From positions 175,442,868 through 175,506,867 of the forward strand of contig OY294069.1 of assembly GCA_958510875.1 (NCBI GenBank): a stretch of DNA of 64,000 nucleotides. The letters are read 5' to 3'. The notes beneath the pieces are model-generated. The model was not told where the DNA came from. It saw only the letters and a list, made by a program, of their open reading frames with translations, and did no database searches. The position numbers and the translations under genes were made by a program. The DNA comes from Endomychus coccineus (taxonomy: Eukaryota; Arthropoda; Insecta; Coleoptera; Endomychidae). Below, in pieces: positions 1 through 11,474 of this stretch. The first letter of the stretch is position 1. Each line of letters begins with the position of its first letter.

Positions 1-140
1 TTAATTTAAAATTATACTTTTTCATACAATTGTAAGTAATAAACCCTCACGTAGGTGTACAATATACATAGCTTTTATTTTTCATACTATAAAAACATGA
101 ATGTGGCAGAAGTTATAGGCGAATACAAGAAAAACATTTT

Positions 141-548
141 TTAATGGTTCATGCCATGACTTTTTGCATTCGGACGATTATTGGCTACATTTTCCGCTAA
201 GTTGCGCTTCCTTTTCTTGCATGAAGTTTCACCTTTGGCAGGTCGGTCACAAGGAAGTCTCTTACAACCTCTTGTCATCTCCATTTTTCTTCTACTTAAT
301 GATGTTGGTTGAACTTTAATATTCAAATTTGTTTTGTGCCTTAATGCTAAGGAACTTCCAGCAGTGCATAAGAATGTTTCCCAAGATGTTTTGGGTTTTA
401 TAGATTTTAATCTCTGTAAAACTTTTCTTTCAGTAAACTGTGAAGTACCAAAATTAATATGGTGTTGTTGCATATATAAAAAAAATTGTTGTAAACCTTC
501 ATCAGACTGGTCATCCGTGTGAACATATTCTTTCTGGAGGGTATTCAT
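141..548 (-). pseudogene. Basic ORF fragment, possibly transposon-derived
   Basis: A 135-codon reading frame opens on the minus strand. Its C-terminal half is rich in Lys/Arg and Asn, with an SRRK motif, a run KKRKR and an ending KSHGMNH. Upstream on the same strand (about 548-650) another frame looks protein-like (it contains FDPRLNGYH), so the ORF is probably a piece of a longer broken frame. The style (VQPTSLSRRK followed by a basic, Asn-rich tail) recalls C-termini of SWIM-domain, MULE-like transposon proteins of insects. That is a memory-based impression, not a proven match. It is followed by a LINE fragment on the other strand and lies in or upstream of the ABCD3 gene's 5' introns. Confidence 0.25.
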
Positions 549-679
549 CTAAATTCAAAGCATTTGACGTGATATCCGTTGAGGCGAGGGTCAAAGTAGA
601 TTCTTTTACGTTTTTCTTGGTACTTTCTGGTTTCACCAATGGCATATAAAAAGGCATCGCTGCATTTCAGCACCGCTTA

Positions 680-1605
680 AACATTACACTTAAGAATTCG
701 GCACCTTAAGCAGCTAGAAACTGAATAACAATCCACTCTCGATTTAGGCACCGTCGAAACAATCCGCTATGGAATTCGGCAGCATATTTGAACCAGTGAG
801 GTTGAAGACGGGTGCCGAATGCTTTAATGGAATGTCTAAATGCATCCCGGATAGAGGAGATTGGAGTAACGAAACTCTCACCCTACTGACACCAGACGGG
901 CTCGTATGGTTCACAAATGGGTCCAAGGTAGGTCAAACTTCTGGAGCGGGAGTGTACCCAAATACAAAAGATCACTATCTCAGTGACTCTAGGCGCTTAG
1001 TGCATGGTTTTTCAGGCGGAGGTCTGCGCAATATTGACTGGTGCCATGGAAAACCTGCGAAGAAACTGTAAATAGGGGCATATATATTTGCAAAGACAGC
1101 CGGTCGGCTCTGGGAGCTCTCAAATCACCCACAGTCACATCAAGGCTTGTCAAAGAATGCAGGGATACACTGGCTGAACTAGCCAGGAGAAATAAAGTTT
1201 AGGTCAAGCTCTTTCAAAGAGCCTGTACCTAGGCTCTCAAAGAAACTCCTTTCTCTGAACAGAAGGACATCAGAGAGATGACTGGAATCCTAACCGGTCA
1301 CTGTCGTCTTAACAAACATCTCCACACTATGGGCATCACAGATGACCCAATATGTAGGGAATGTAGATAGGCGGAAGAAACTGCCTCTCACATCGTGTTG
1401 GAATCCCCAGCATTAGCATCCCTCAGGCACCGACACTTCGGAGAATCAAAACTGCTCCCAGAAGAACTTATGGGTTTCTGGCGGGCCACAAACCTGCTAG
1501 AATAGAATAGGCTTCTGACCATGGGGCGCACAATGGGCCCAACTAAGTGGCCTAAGTGCATTTGATGGCTAAGCCCGCTCCCCTCAAACGATGAATGAAT
1601 GAAGC
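680..1605 (+). mobile_element. I-clade-like LINE 3' fragment: RNase H and C-terminal tail
   Basis: Broken plus-strand frames give a decayed RNase H domain. WFTNGSKVGQTSGAGVY (about 906-956) corresponds to the first Asp block (here D is N), and SRSALGALKSP (about 1100-1130) to a later block. Next come an MTGILTGHCRLNKHL segment and a degraded Cys/His tail (CREC, then HIVLESPA) near 1275-1410. This order is typical of LINEs whose ORF2 carries RNase H after the RT (I/Loa-like). The 3' end is marked by short GAATGAATGAA repeats near 1590-1603, as in LINEs with microsatellite tails. Several stops and frameshifts make it a dead copy. No RT is visible upstream. Confidence 0.7.
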
Positions 1606-1742
1606 TTGGTCTCGAAAAGAGAGTGGTACATAGAACTTTGGAAACAACGTATGAGCTCGAAGGAACTGGACTATTTGTACTTTTCCTAAAGTATAAACAG
1701 TAAAGGCGTTGACTCCGCAGCCACGATATTTTCCCATAAGTT

Positions 1743-2054
1743 TTAAGACTTGACGCTTATTTCAAATGAGTAGAAATGGTTAAAGGCATGAAACGACGTC
1801 AAATTATACTCTGTGTCGTGTGGAAGCTTATTTAGATTGGCTGAGATATCTATGTTATGGTGTGGTATGCCACGGACATTGTGACTGTCTATCAGCTGTC
1901 TCATGTAAACGTTCCCCGATGTGTTGTTATAGACAGTGTTAAATGAGCTTTCAAAAACGTCAAAATGAATGGAATACCTTTCACCTTTCAGGTTGAGTTT
2001 CGTTAAATAAGTTCTTGGCTGGTGCCTACGTCGTTTAAGGAACTTACCATCCAA
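1743..2054 (-). other. Unrecognised 103-codon ORF
   Basis: A minus-strand frame starts at 2054 and stops at 1743. Composition is protein-like (mixed hydrophobic and charged, few repeats), but I recognise no domain. It sits between a LINE tail and the ABCD3 exon, in what is probably ABCD3 intron or upstream DNA. It may be a relic of a transposon gene or chance. No splice context could be defined. Confidence 0.15.
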
Positions 2055-2302
2055 ATTTAAAGTCGGTCGGCTACGGAACTTAGAAGATTATGTGATCTTA
2101 TATATAGATAGATTTTTATACATTATAAATTAATAAAACACCTCTACCTATTCTATAATAATAAAATAAATAATAATATCTGTATATGAAAGGTTAGTTC
2201 TATTCATACACATATCCAACCTCTGAGTGGTCATTATTTTCGATCGTTATTTTATGAAATCGATTGATTTTCTAAAAATGTTCATGATGACTCTCTTTCC
2301 AG

Positions 2303-3914
2303 CACCATCATATCAAAGGATATGGCGTTATTCAAGAAAAGGCTACTAAAGTTCGTCTTCATGGTGCCTCTCATATCCACGGTCAATAATCTCCTCAAAT
2401 ATTCTATAGGCTCGCTCAAAATCCGCCTACGCACCAACATGACCAGAAGGCTGTACGATGAATATCTGAAGAATTACACCTACTATCGGATAACCAATCT
2501 CGACAATAGGATTTCGAACGCCGACCAATTATTAACCACCGACGTAGATAAATTTTGCGATAGTTTGGCCGATCTGTATTGTAACACCGCCAAACCTACT
2601 TTGGATATAGGTATTTACGTGTATAAGTTGTCTTCCAATCTAGGTGGCGGCACTCCCGCGCTCATGTTGGGCTATCTGATTGTATCCGGCGTACTGTTAA
2701 CCCACTTACGTAAACCTACCGCTAGACTAGTCGCCGGCGAACAGAAATTGGAAGGAGAATTCAGGCATGTGAACTCTCGATTGATCACGCATTCGGAGGA
2801 AGTGGCATTTTACAATGGCAACGCTCGAGAAAAGGCAACTCTGTTATCGAGTTACAACAAACTGTTGAATCACATGACCAAATTTTTGAACTTCAAAGTA
2901 GCAATGGGGGTGGTGGACAATTTAGTAACTAAATACATAGCGAGCGTTGTCGGATTATGGGCCGTTTCCTTGCCGTTCTTATCGGCCACGCACAGTTTGT
3001 CCTCAACTGGACAAGGGGAACGTTCCAGGTTGTACTACACCTATGGCCGCATGCTGATAAAACTGGCCGAAGCTATTGGTCGGTTGGTTATGGCGGGGCG
3101 CGAACTTACTCGCTTGGCCGGTTTCACGGCTCGCGTGACGCAATTGCGTGACGTTTTGGACGATCTGAACAAGGGCAATTATCAACGTACAATGTTAGCA
3201 GGCTCGGAACATCTCAACGCAAACGGAGGCAAGCTGATATTCAAGAACAACCTGATCAAGTTCGACCGAGTCCCTCTAGTTACGCCTAACGGCGACATTT
3301 TGATCTCCGAAATAACGTTCGAAATACAATCGGGCATGAACGTGCTCGTTTGCGGGCCGAACGGCGCCGGAAAAAGTTCGTTGTTCCGCGTGCTGGGCGA
3401 ACTTTGGCCGTTGTACGGCGGGAATCTTACGAAACCGCCGCGTGGTAAACTATTCTACATCCCGCAAAGACCGTACATGACTTTGGGCAGTTTGCGAGAC
3501 CAATTGACGTACCCGCATTCGGGTAAGGAAGCCGCTAGACGCGGCGTCACGGACGTTCAACTGGAAGACCATCTTAAGCGCGCGCAACTCGGTTATATAT
3601 TAGATAGGGATGGGGGATTGGACGCGGTAGCCGATTGGTTGGATGTGCTCAGTGGTGGGGAGAAACAAAGGATCGCTATGGCTCGCTTGTTTTATCACAA
3701 GCCGCAATTCGCGATTCTGGACGAGTGCACTAGCGCCGTGTCGGTCGACGTCGAGGGCAGTATGTATCGATATTGTAGGGAAGTGGGAATTACTTTGTTG
3801 ACCGTTTCACATAGGAAATCGTTGTGGCAACACCACGAATTTGTCTTGCATTTAGACGGACGTGGTGGGTATTCGTTCAAGCCAATCGAAAGTGCCGAAG
3901 AATTCGGATCTTGA
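2303..3914 (+). CDS. ABCD3: Peroxisomal ABC half-transporter ABCD3/PMP70, 3' terminal exon
   Basis: This long exon encodes most of a peroxisomal fatty-acyl-CoA half-transporter. A splice acceptor (tttccAG at 2301-2302) opens the frame with TIISKDM, so the first Met at 2322 is internal. Upstream exons for the peroxisome-targeting N-terminus are not in the window. In order: membrane helices with the family's NLDNRI and NADQLLTTDV blocks (about residues 60-90 of the exon), the EAA-like SEEVAFYNGN loop, TRLAGFTARV, then the ATPase. The ATPase has Walker A GPNGAGKSS, signature LSGGEKQR, Walker B FAILDE, and H-loop SHRK. It ends FGS then TGA. This matches ABCD3 better than ABCD1/2 (DQLLTTDVDKF, LDGRGGYSFK). 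There are no frameshifts and every catalytic motif is present, so it is probably functional. An ATTAAA at 4036-4041 is a plausible poly(A) signal. Confidence 0.95.
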
Positions 3915-5943
3915 TGACGGGTTATGCAAGGATGCAGATAGAAAACTCTCGTAGATGCAGTCTCATTGGCAACATCTCATCTAACCATGTATCATGTTCC
4001 TATACCTAAAATGTTTTATTATTTTATCGATGACAATTAAAGAGCCCCGTTTTTTCGATGGCTTAGATGGCTTAAAATATTCAATTGATGTACCAGATAA
4101 TACATGAAGTTTGTGTTTGGTATTTTATACGATAATGGCAAATAATTACTCAAATTATTTATCAGTTATGAACAATGTGATAATTATCATCTATAAAATA
4201 AGAAATCGCAAATACCTTAAAACTATGCATTTCAGGTATGGGCGCATTTTATTCTCTGACTAAGCATCATGCCATTTGAAAAAAAAATACTTTTCGCTAT
4301 TTCTGAGACATGTCGTTTATTCGACACGTTGCTTTAGCAGGTTTTGATGTTTTTTTTCCGGCAGCGCCAATATTTGTCTTACCAGTATATAAAAATCAAC
4401 CTTAAATCAGTAATTATTATTGAGATATTATCCATATTTTCTGTGTTCAAGTACCCCGAAAAAATAATAATTTTAAATATAGAGAACCTTCAACAAAATA
4501 TTAAACATTGGGGGGTCAAATAAAGTGAGAGCAACTTCCGGTATAACCGAAAATTTCACCATTTTCAAAATATTTTCATTCAATAGTCAAATATTCAGAT
4601 AAGTAGCTATTTTGACTTGAAATATAGAGCAGATATAAAAAAATCAATATTCAGAATGATATTAAATTTAGGCCCAGGCGGCTATTAGTGATATAAAAAT
4701 GTTTTGGAAATACAATCCAAATTTACATTTCTCCAAATGATTGTGAACTATCTGCATCTTTATTCTGGGTACCTGGATTCCAGAAAAGACATCAGGGGTT
4801 TGATAAAAAGTAGAGATTCAATCAATTGTGATAATTTCAATTGAACACTTGCTAGGAAGAATTTAGTATTAAAAATCAATTTTCGAAATATTCTCAAGTA
4901 TTATTTTTTAAGAAAATCTCAGGATAAGCTTTTCTAATTAGTTTTGAATAAAACCAAGATTTGTAAAACTGTGAATGCTTCAATTATTAATCCGCTTGGT
5001 AAAATTCATGGCATTAATTTAAAAAATATAATATCTATCTTATAAATAGTTGATTGAAAAGCTTTTACTTTGTTGTGATTTATTACGCTGATAATATGAT
5101 ATTAAAGCGTCAATTTTTATTTTATTGTATTCTCTGGTGATTGTTATATTATTTATCTGTTTTAGTTAGTTATGAGTTACAGGATATATGGGTTTTTCTA
5201 GATGTATGATAGTGTGAAAAATTTGTCATATATCATTGTATTACAGACCTTTATTCGCTAATGATTTTATTGTATTTAATTAAAAATAATTATAAATTAT
5301 TTTAATTTTTAATTCAGTATATACATTTTATTTCAGTATTTGATTTCATTCTTTAACATTATAATGAAAGGAGCAGGTTTTACATAGGACTAAATTTAAA
5401 ATTAATTGAAACAGAAATTTCAAATTGATCATTGATCCATGTGATAAAAGTAGGAAAAGTAAATCTATTTTTAATAAACTGTTGAATGTTAATCATCTTT
5501 TTTTCAACCCTTACGAAAAATCGTGATATATTTTTTTAATTTAGCAGGTATAGGTACATAATATGTACTGATGCAATGAATGATTTCTTTATTATATTAT
5601 AGAGTAAGGAGTCATTATTTATCTACATCTGTGGGTACAAAAATGTCAAGAAAAAATTATGTCACATCAAATTTGACAATCACCTACTTTGCAAAATATG
5701 TCATCCAATGTATAGAATGTAGGCAAATTGTATTATTCAAATGGAGGACTGTGTTTTGGGACGAAACTGTTTCAAGAGGAGGAAAATGAGCCTATGCTTC
5801 AAAACATCAGATAGTTGCTGGTGTGGGTAAAAATCCATAAACGAATAGAGTATAACTCATGTGATCATGTAAATTCCTTCAAACTGGTATTCCATAGACA
5901 CTCCAGAAGAAAATGCTAATATTCGCTGAAGTAAACTGCACCT
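3915..5943. other. AT-rich intergenic stretch, no gene seen
   Basis: After the ABCD3 3'UTR the sequence is AT-rich with short homopolymer runs and no ORF that looks like protein. A 69-codon frame at 5580-5789 has no recognisable content. I see no RNA gene or repeat with clear boundaries. Confidence 0.5.
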
Positions 5944-6540
5944 CTAGATGTACGCACGGTCGTATATACAGGTCTGGAAACTCGAGGCTGTTTCCTATGT
6001 GAGAAGTGAGTTAAGCGTCATCTGTTGCGTAGTACCAAAAGGGTGGGGCATGAGTCGAGGGATGTTCTCTGGCACGTATACGGTTATACGACCGTGCTTG
6101 AACCATCGACATATACATATTGACTGCGCGTGGCAATGATAAGCGCGGGTAGTGCCGGCGTGAGAGAGGGGAAAACGAAGAGGACTAATACTGTCTTTAT
6201 CTACTTTATCTATCGCGTTTCTATTGGCCGCTGCGTTGCCATGGAAATGCAACATGACTGTAGCTAGTATGTTTACGTCCCGAGCCGATAGATAAAGACA
6301 GTATTAGTCCTCTTCGTTTTCCCCTCTCTCACGCCGGCACTACCCGCGCTTATCATTGTCACGCGCAGTCCATATGTATATGTCGATGGCTTGAACGGTA
6401 TGGCGCCTAATCCTGACAACACTTCGATCCATGCGCCAGCTGGTGGCTGAGCGAGAGACTACGAGTTTGGCGACATGTAAGAGACTCATGTCAAACATAG
6501 AGTTTCCAGACATGTATATACGACCGTGGATGTACGTTAT
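5944..6540. mobile_element. Foldback MITE-like element with nested palindrome
   Basis: Two arms of about 100 bp, 6103-6203 and 6289-6388, are near-perfect reverse complements and share blocks such as CACGCCGGCACTACCCGCG read on one strand. Outside them a second, less perfect inverted pair (about 5948-5985 and 6503-6537) shares CACGGTCGTATATACA and CTGGAAACTC. The whole is a roughly 600-bp palindrome with an 85-bp spacer and no coding capacity, as expected for a non-autonomous foldback or MITE DNA transposon. It is GC-richer than its surroundings. No target duplication could be called. Confidence 0.7.
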
Positions 6541-7171
6541 AGTCTATGACTTCTATGTATAAAAGGATTAAATCATAGAGGCAATAGACAAGTTCAACAT
6601 CATAAAAGCGACTCACAGATTTATAAATCATTGAATCTATGCAGAAAGTTAATTTATTCATTCGACATGACATCATACACCGCACAGTGCACAGTATGTG
6701 GTCATACGCTTTGACATATCACTAATGACCTGATTGAGAAACGAAAAGCATTCCAAACTATTTAGTAGAAATAAATATAAACCATTTTTTTTTAGTCAAA
6801 ATCCACATAATATGCATGGGAGCATAGCAAAATAGGAATAGAAAGATTTTAAACAAATGACGTAATCTAAAGTATTACGAAATGTAGCAGAATTTAATTT
6901 TGCAACATTCATCTCAATGCCGCTATACAAATTCAACGATGACATGAATTATTCAGCGTACAATAAGCAGATTGATGAAAATAAATGTCAAGGGACTTTT
7001 ATCAATTTCACTAGGAACCGACGGCAAAAATATTCAATCACATATTTGGACCCCGCGCTTGCTTATGTGTATTTGGTTATAATTTATTAACCTTCAATAA
7101 GCATTAATTTGTCTTGCGATATTTAAAGTATTTAAATAAAAGGAACTAGCTTTCGGAAGTTAGAGATTTGA
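6541..7171. other. AT-rich stretch, nothing recognised
   Basis: No protein-like frame, repeat or RNA gene was recognised between the foldback element and the Penelope-like fragment. Confidence 0.4.
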
Positions 7172-7384
7172 ACTCAAATTTACACAAAACTTATTGTAAC
7201 ATTTAATTTAATAAATAATGCTGACAAATTGTTTCACCACACTGTGGCAATCTCAAAGCTAGGAGCTATCAACTAAAGCTAATTCTAAAATTATGTTCTT
7301 AACTATTAATTACTTACTCAAAGGTATCGATTTGGTCATTTAATATTATCTTACTATTGTTTTTGAATGTTTTAAAATTTCTGT

Positions 7385-7608
7385 GGATTCTAGAATAATG
7401 AGTTTACGCCCTTTTTCTTGAATATGTAAAATATCCGGATTAAGGGTGACATTGTGATTATGTTCCAATAAGTGATTCGCGTCCTCTTTTTTGAGCCTGT
7501 AACTTCTCAAATGTTCCTTGAACCTTACATTGAAACTGCGTCCAGTTTGTCCTATGTACAGGGTATTATCACGCCTCAGTCTGTAAACTCCAGATTTCTT
7601 TAAGTTAT
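7385..7608 (-). pseudogene. GIY-YIG endonuclease domain of a Penelope-like element
   Basis: Read on the minus strand this stretch gives GVYRLRRDNTLYIGQTGRSF, then VRFKEHLRSYRLKKEDANHL and a tail ending KLIILES. This is the GIY-YIG nuclease module found C-terminal to the reverse transcriptase in Penelope-like retroelements: GVY in place of GIY, YIG present, and the Arg of the R-x3-HL block present. No RT is visible next to it, so it is a fragment. The frame is open across the module, which suggests moderate age. Confidence 0.75.
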
Positions 7609-7735
7609 CTTGCTTAGATTTTGGATTATTAATATATCAGTAACATATTATTTGTTGTTTTAAAGGCGACGTTTTTATGCTAGTTTTTAAGAAATTGAGA
7701 TATTTTTGTGAGTGTTTACCTAAATACGTTAAACA

Positions 7736-7800
7736 TTAGATTAGATTAGATTTGTATGGAACTTATGGGCTAGGAGCCTCACCACCGCGACCTTTGCAGA
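7736..7800 (-). mobile_element. LINE 3'UTR scrap with TAATC-type tail
   Basis: On the minus strand the sequence reads GGTCGCGGTGGTGAGGC, then a short linker and a tail of repeated TAATC units (TTAGATTAGATT on the plus strand). The same sequence ends the LINE fragment at 29945-30005, so this is the 3' terminus of that family. Confidence 0.6.
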
Positions 7801-7839
7801 AAAATAAATGTATGATTGAGCAAGTAAGGGACTATTCAA

Positions 7840-8100
7840 TCGCTTGTATCCCACAGGCATCTGACTTGGCACCAACTTTGTTTCTGCTCCCATATAAACA
7901 ATCTGTTGGAAGTTCATTGACATCGAACAGTGAAGTTGTCTGACTATTTACCTAGTGAGGTCTTTCCCTATACCTATAACCTCCAAGCCTTCAAGAAAAA
8001 TACGAATGCCTATCTCCTCTTCCTACATTCCACTGCTGGCTCACACGATGTTCTTCGAACATTATAGGTTTCCCCTTCGTGTAGTCAAAGTATATAAAAA
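7840..8100 (+). mobile_element. Internally deleted CR1/Jockey-like LINE 3' end
   Basis: Nucleotides 7840-7905 match the RT block of the LINE copy at about 35934-36000 (the GPTLFLF region). Nucleotides 7945-8095 match that copy's 3' end (YTYNLQAFKK in one frame, then the GTGTAGTCAAAGTAT tail). The region between is deleted, giving a short derivative of the same family seen at 35.2-36.9 and 53.1-53.6 kb. Confidence 0.6.
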
Positions 8101-8205
8101 AAAGTTAATAATTCCTAGCTTTGAGAATGTCACAGTGTGGTGAAACAATTTGTCAGCATTATTTTCTAAATCAAATGTCATATTGTGTAAATTTGAATTT
8201 TTAAT

Positions 8206-11119
8206 TTTCCTAAAGTTTAAATGAGTTAACACTTCGTAAACACCGACACCATAGATATGAAGAATTAGTACACAAATTTATTGATTTTATTGAATAAATA
8301 GATGAATATAATTTAGTAAATTCAAAGACGAAATGAAGTACTAAAGAATGAAAATGCACTGACCTCAGTCGATAATCTCTAGCAAGTAAAAATTACAGCC
8401 AACCATTACATACGATTTTCATATTTGGTAAAAGGTATATTTATCTTAATTGATTGTTATTATTATTCCAATTTGTCTTGTAATAGGAATTTAATATCAC
8501 TTTGTTGTATAATGTACATACACCTTATAGGAAACCCTTAATTGCCTTGGAAATATACAATTCCTTCGTATATTATGTTTAATGGTTCTACGTAACGTAA
8601 TTATTATGTTAATCTAAATAAAATTAACCTTATATTAGGGCCTGGTGATTCATAATAAGTATTACCTAGCTGTGGCGTTCTGGGAAATTAACTAAGATTA
8701 TAATACTTTGATAGTACTTATCATTGTGGCTGTCTGGTATTATTCAAATTATTTAACTCTATATTCAAAGAAAACATGTTAAAAAATATGTCTTTACCTT
8801 TTCTGTAGTAAAATATTACAATCCAGAAATTAAACATATCGGAAGTTGAAAAATTCATAATGTAATGCTGATTAAATTCTCATTTATAAAAGTCTATGCA
8901 GCGTGTAACAATTCATATGGTATTTAAAAAAATAAAATATAGGAACAATTCAGCATTATAAACTAAAACTAAATAAACATATCACTTATCAAGATCAGGA
9001 TATCAATAAATTATTATATTTTTTTACAATATGGAGAAAATGCATTTAAAACTTTATAATTCTTACGTATTAGCCATCCCATTGAGCCAATTTCCTATCT
9101 TGTTTAAAGAAGTAAAAATTAATAAAATGGTTTATATGATTGCAAAAATTAATCGAAATCGAAATTCAATAATCAAGTAAAATTTAAAGATTAGTGAATA
9201 AATAAAATCATTATAATATTTCAAGGTATCTCTACTTAACTAAACATTTAGCATTGGAAAAATTATATAGTGAACAAAATACATACTAATTAATGGGAAG
9301 CATCACGACTAATGCACGAAATTTTAAACATATTGGAATTATTATCAAAAAAAAACTTCCAAACAATTTAACAAGAATATAAACCCAAATAATGTAAACA
9401 TAAAAAATGGCTCTAGAAGAACAAATACTAGGCTATATAGGTACTTTTTCGTTTCATTATAAGAAATAACGTTGGTTTTTTAATAAACAGAAATTTATGA
9501 CAAACCTTCAAATACGAATACAATAATTAGATCAATTCGTTACACCGCGTATCCATTGAAATAATATGAACATGCTTTTAATCGATTTTAAAATGAAGCA
9601 ATTATATCCAGGCCCATTAATAAACAATACAATTAATTACAACTTCGATTACTAACAATACATAGCAATCAGTTTGTGAAATATATTTCGATATTTCATT
9701 TGTACCAAATCCAAAAAATCAAATATTTCAAAATTAATTCTATAGAAATCAATCATGCCTCTTCAAAACGCTTCATATATAAGTCGAACGGAACAAATTG
9801 AGAAAGGGAGTCTTGAATCATTCAAAAAATAACAAAACCATTGATTTTGTTTGAAAAATATTGTTTTCAATCTGATAAAATTGAAATATCAAAGGTTGAC
9901 AGAATAAAAATGAAGAGACGACAAATAAACGGATTGGTTAGGATAGCTTTCCGAATCAGTTCAAAGGATATTGGTATCTTAGACAAAATCGAAAACAATT
10001 TATGTTAATGTAATAATTTGTTTCTGGTAGAACTAGATGGAGTCCCGAACAATCGGGACTTGTTTATTATCGAAAAGACAAGTTTTAAAAAGCACTGCAT
10101 TGCTAAATTGTACTCCTTCAAAACTTCAGCGCTGTTCTTATACGTTTGTGTGATGTGTTTATATCAGGTTCAGTTTACTCTGGACAGGTTTTGCTATTTT
10201 AGAAGCAAGTCGAAAATATTGCAGCAATGACATCATTCCAAACGAGAAGATTGCATAAAAAATAAGAAGTACAATGAAAACGGAACATTGCCTTTTTAGT
10301 AATTTATGTGGGATCCGAAGGTCCCCCAAATATATAAATTGACGAAAGCGAAAACGGAAAATATTATTATTAATCCCTAAATTATTTCGTGATATCTTCC
10401 ATCAGATTAGATTGCAATTGTAATTGTAATGGACTATTTTGGATGAATTTCGACATAATGATAAATTCAATATTATCTTTAATCAATTTTCAGAACACTA
10501 TTAGGATTGATTGCATCGACGAGTGTTATAAATTAGATCGTTTGTTGAGAACAACATTAGTTAGGTAATCAATAAAAAAATGTAATCCGCCGCCATTTCG
10601 ATAATAAGTAAAAATGATGAATGATAATAACAAAAATCTGTAATTGCACTAATGCATTTTGACGCAGATTATTTAGAAAGAATATCTATGGTATGAAAAA
10701 CAAAATTTTCTCGATTTTGAAGTAACATTCATTTTGGAATTTTTGTCGTTTTGCCTTCTTTTAATAAATCGAATAGGCGGAAAATTTAATCCCTCAGCGC
10801 ATTCTTAATTGTCAGTTTGTTACACATCACCATATCTCAAATTGAGGAATTGCAGATTACTTACAACTTAATATCGAAAATAACGTTTTTTTACTATCAT
10901 ATTCAATATTTTCTTCCGAAAACGAAGAATATTATAGTTGATTTTGAAACTTGTACATTATTATACTCCATATTGTATGCAATTTCTGGCGTAGTGGTCA
11001 CCTGATCCTGATTCATATTAAACACATTTTACACGTTTCTAAAATTACTCGAAAGTCGTTATAAGGCACATATCACGCACAATTTAAAAAATAACAAATA
11101 CGACTACTTTATGAGCAAG
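8206..11119. other. AT-rich intergenic region, no gene seen
   Basis: About 2.9 kb of AT-rich DNA with poly-A/T runs. The longest frames (70 codons at 10018, 62 at 10817) show no domain or protein-like bias. I see no inverted repeats with clear boundaries. Confidence 0.5.
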
Positions 11120-11452
11120 TTAAGTGTTTCCCCAACTTTTGGTTAACCGTTTCCACAAACTCGGTTTATCTATATTGGCTGGCGGTGGCTGATCGTTTTT
11201 TATCTGTTCTAAAAATCCGTTTTGCGAAGAATTATCCGTCGTGGCGTCACCGATTTCCCGCAAATCTCGCATCATCTTCCTTCGGATCGTTTTTTTCATG
11301 CTCAGATGTCTCTCCAACGTTTTGTATTTGACTTTGTTATTTTGACTGTCGACGGACGATTGACGAGGATTTTCCTTTTCGATTTCCTTGTTGTTGCTAG
11401 ACCAAATTTCGCGAACGTCTCGTATTTGTCTGTCGTTGACCGTAGAAGACAT
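11120..11452 (-). CDS. Hypothetical small basic protein, 110 aa
   Basis: The minus-strand frame begins MSSTVNDRQIRDVREIW and ends LWKRLTKSWGNT before a stop at 11120-11122. The start at 11452 is favoured over the upstream in-frame Met (11584). A polypyrimidine acceptor (gttttgtttttAG on the minus strand, exon start 11474) lies just before it, so the upstream part is probably intron and 22 nt of 5'UTR precede this ATG. The protein is hydrophilic, with a basic central block containing RHLSMKKTIRRKMMRDLRE that looks helical, and a Pro-rich linker before the C-terminus. There is no signal peptide or membrane segment. It looks more like a conserved gene than a transposon ORF, but I do not recognise the family. 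A promoter or first exon was not identified. Confidence 0.5.
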   Translation of the reverse strand: MSSTVNDRQIRDVREIWSSNNKEIEKENPRQSSVDSQNNKVKYKTLERHLSMKKTIRRKMMRDLREIGDATTDNSSQNGFLEQIKNDQPPPANIDKPSLWKRLTKSWGNT

Positions 11453-11474
11453 GTTTATGTTAATGTTGGTATCC

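Larger units (their letters stand above)
7172..8205. mobile_element. Penelope-like fragment flanked by inverted copies of its end
   Basis: Segments 7172-7276 and 8103-8205 are inverted copies sharing ACAAATTGTTTCACCACA. Between them, on the minus strand, lies a GIY-YIG endonuclease relic (7385-7608). Two LINE scraps follow: a minus-strand 3'UTR piece and a plus-strand CR1/Jockey-like remnant. Penelope-like elements commonly carry terminal repeats in inverse orientation, which explains the inverted ends. The LINE pieces are later insertions or were captured. Confidence 0.55.

Noticed and set aside
7736..7760. TTAGATTAGATT tract as telomere-like sequence
   Set aside because: The insect telomere unit is TTAGG; here and at 29.7 and 29.95 kb the tract sits at LINE 3' ends and is their tail.
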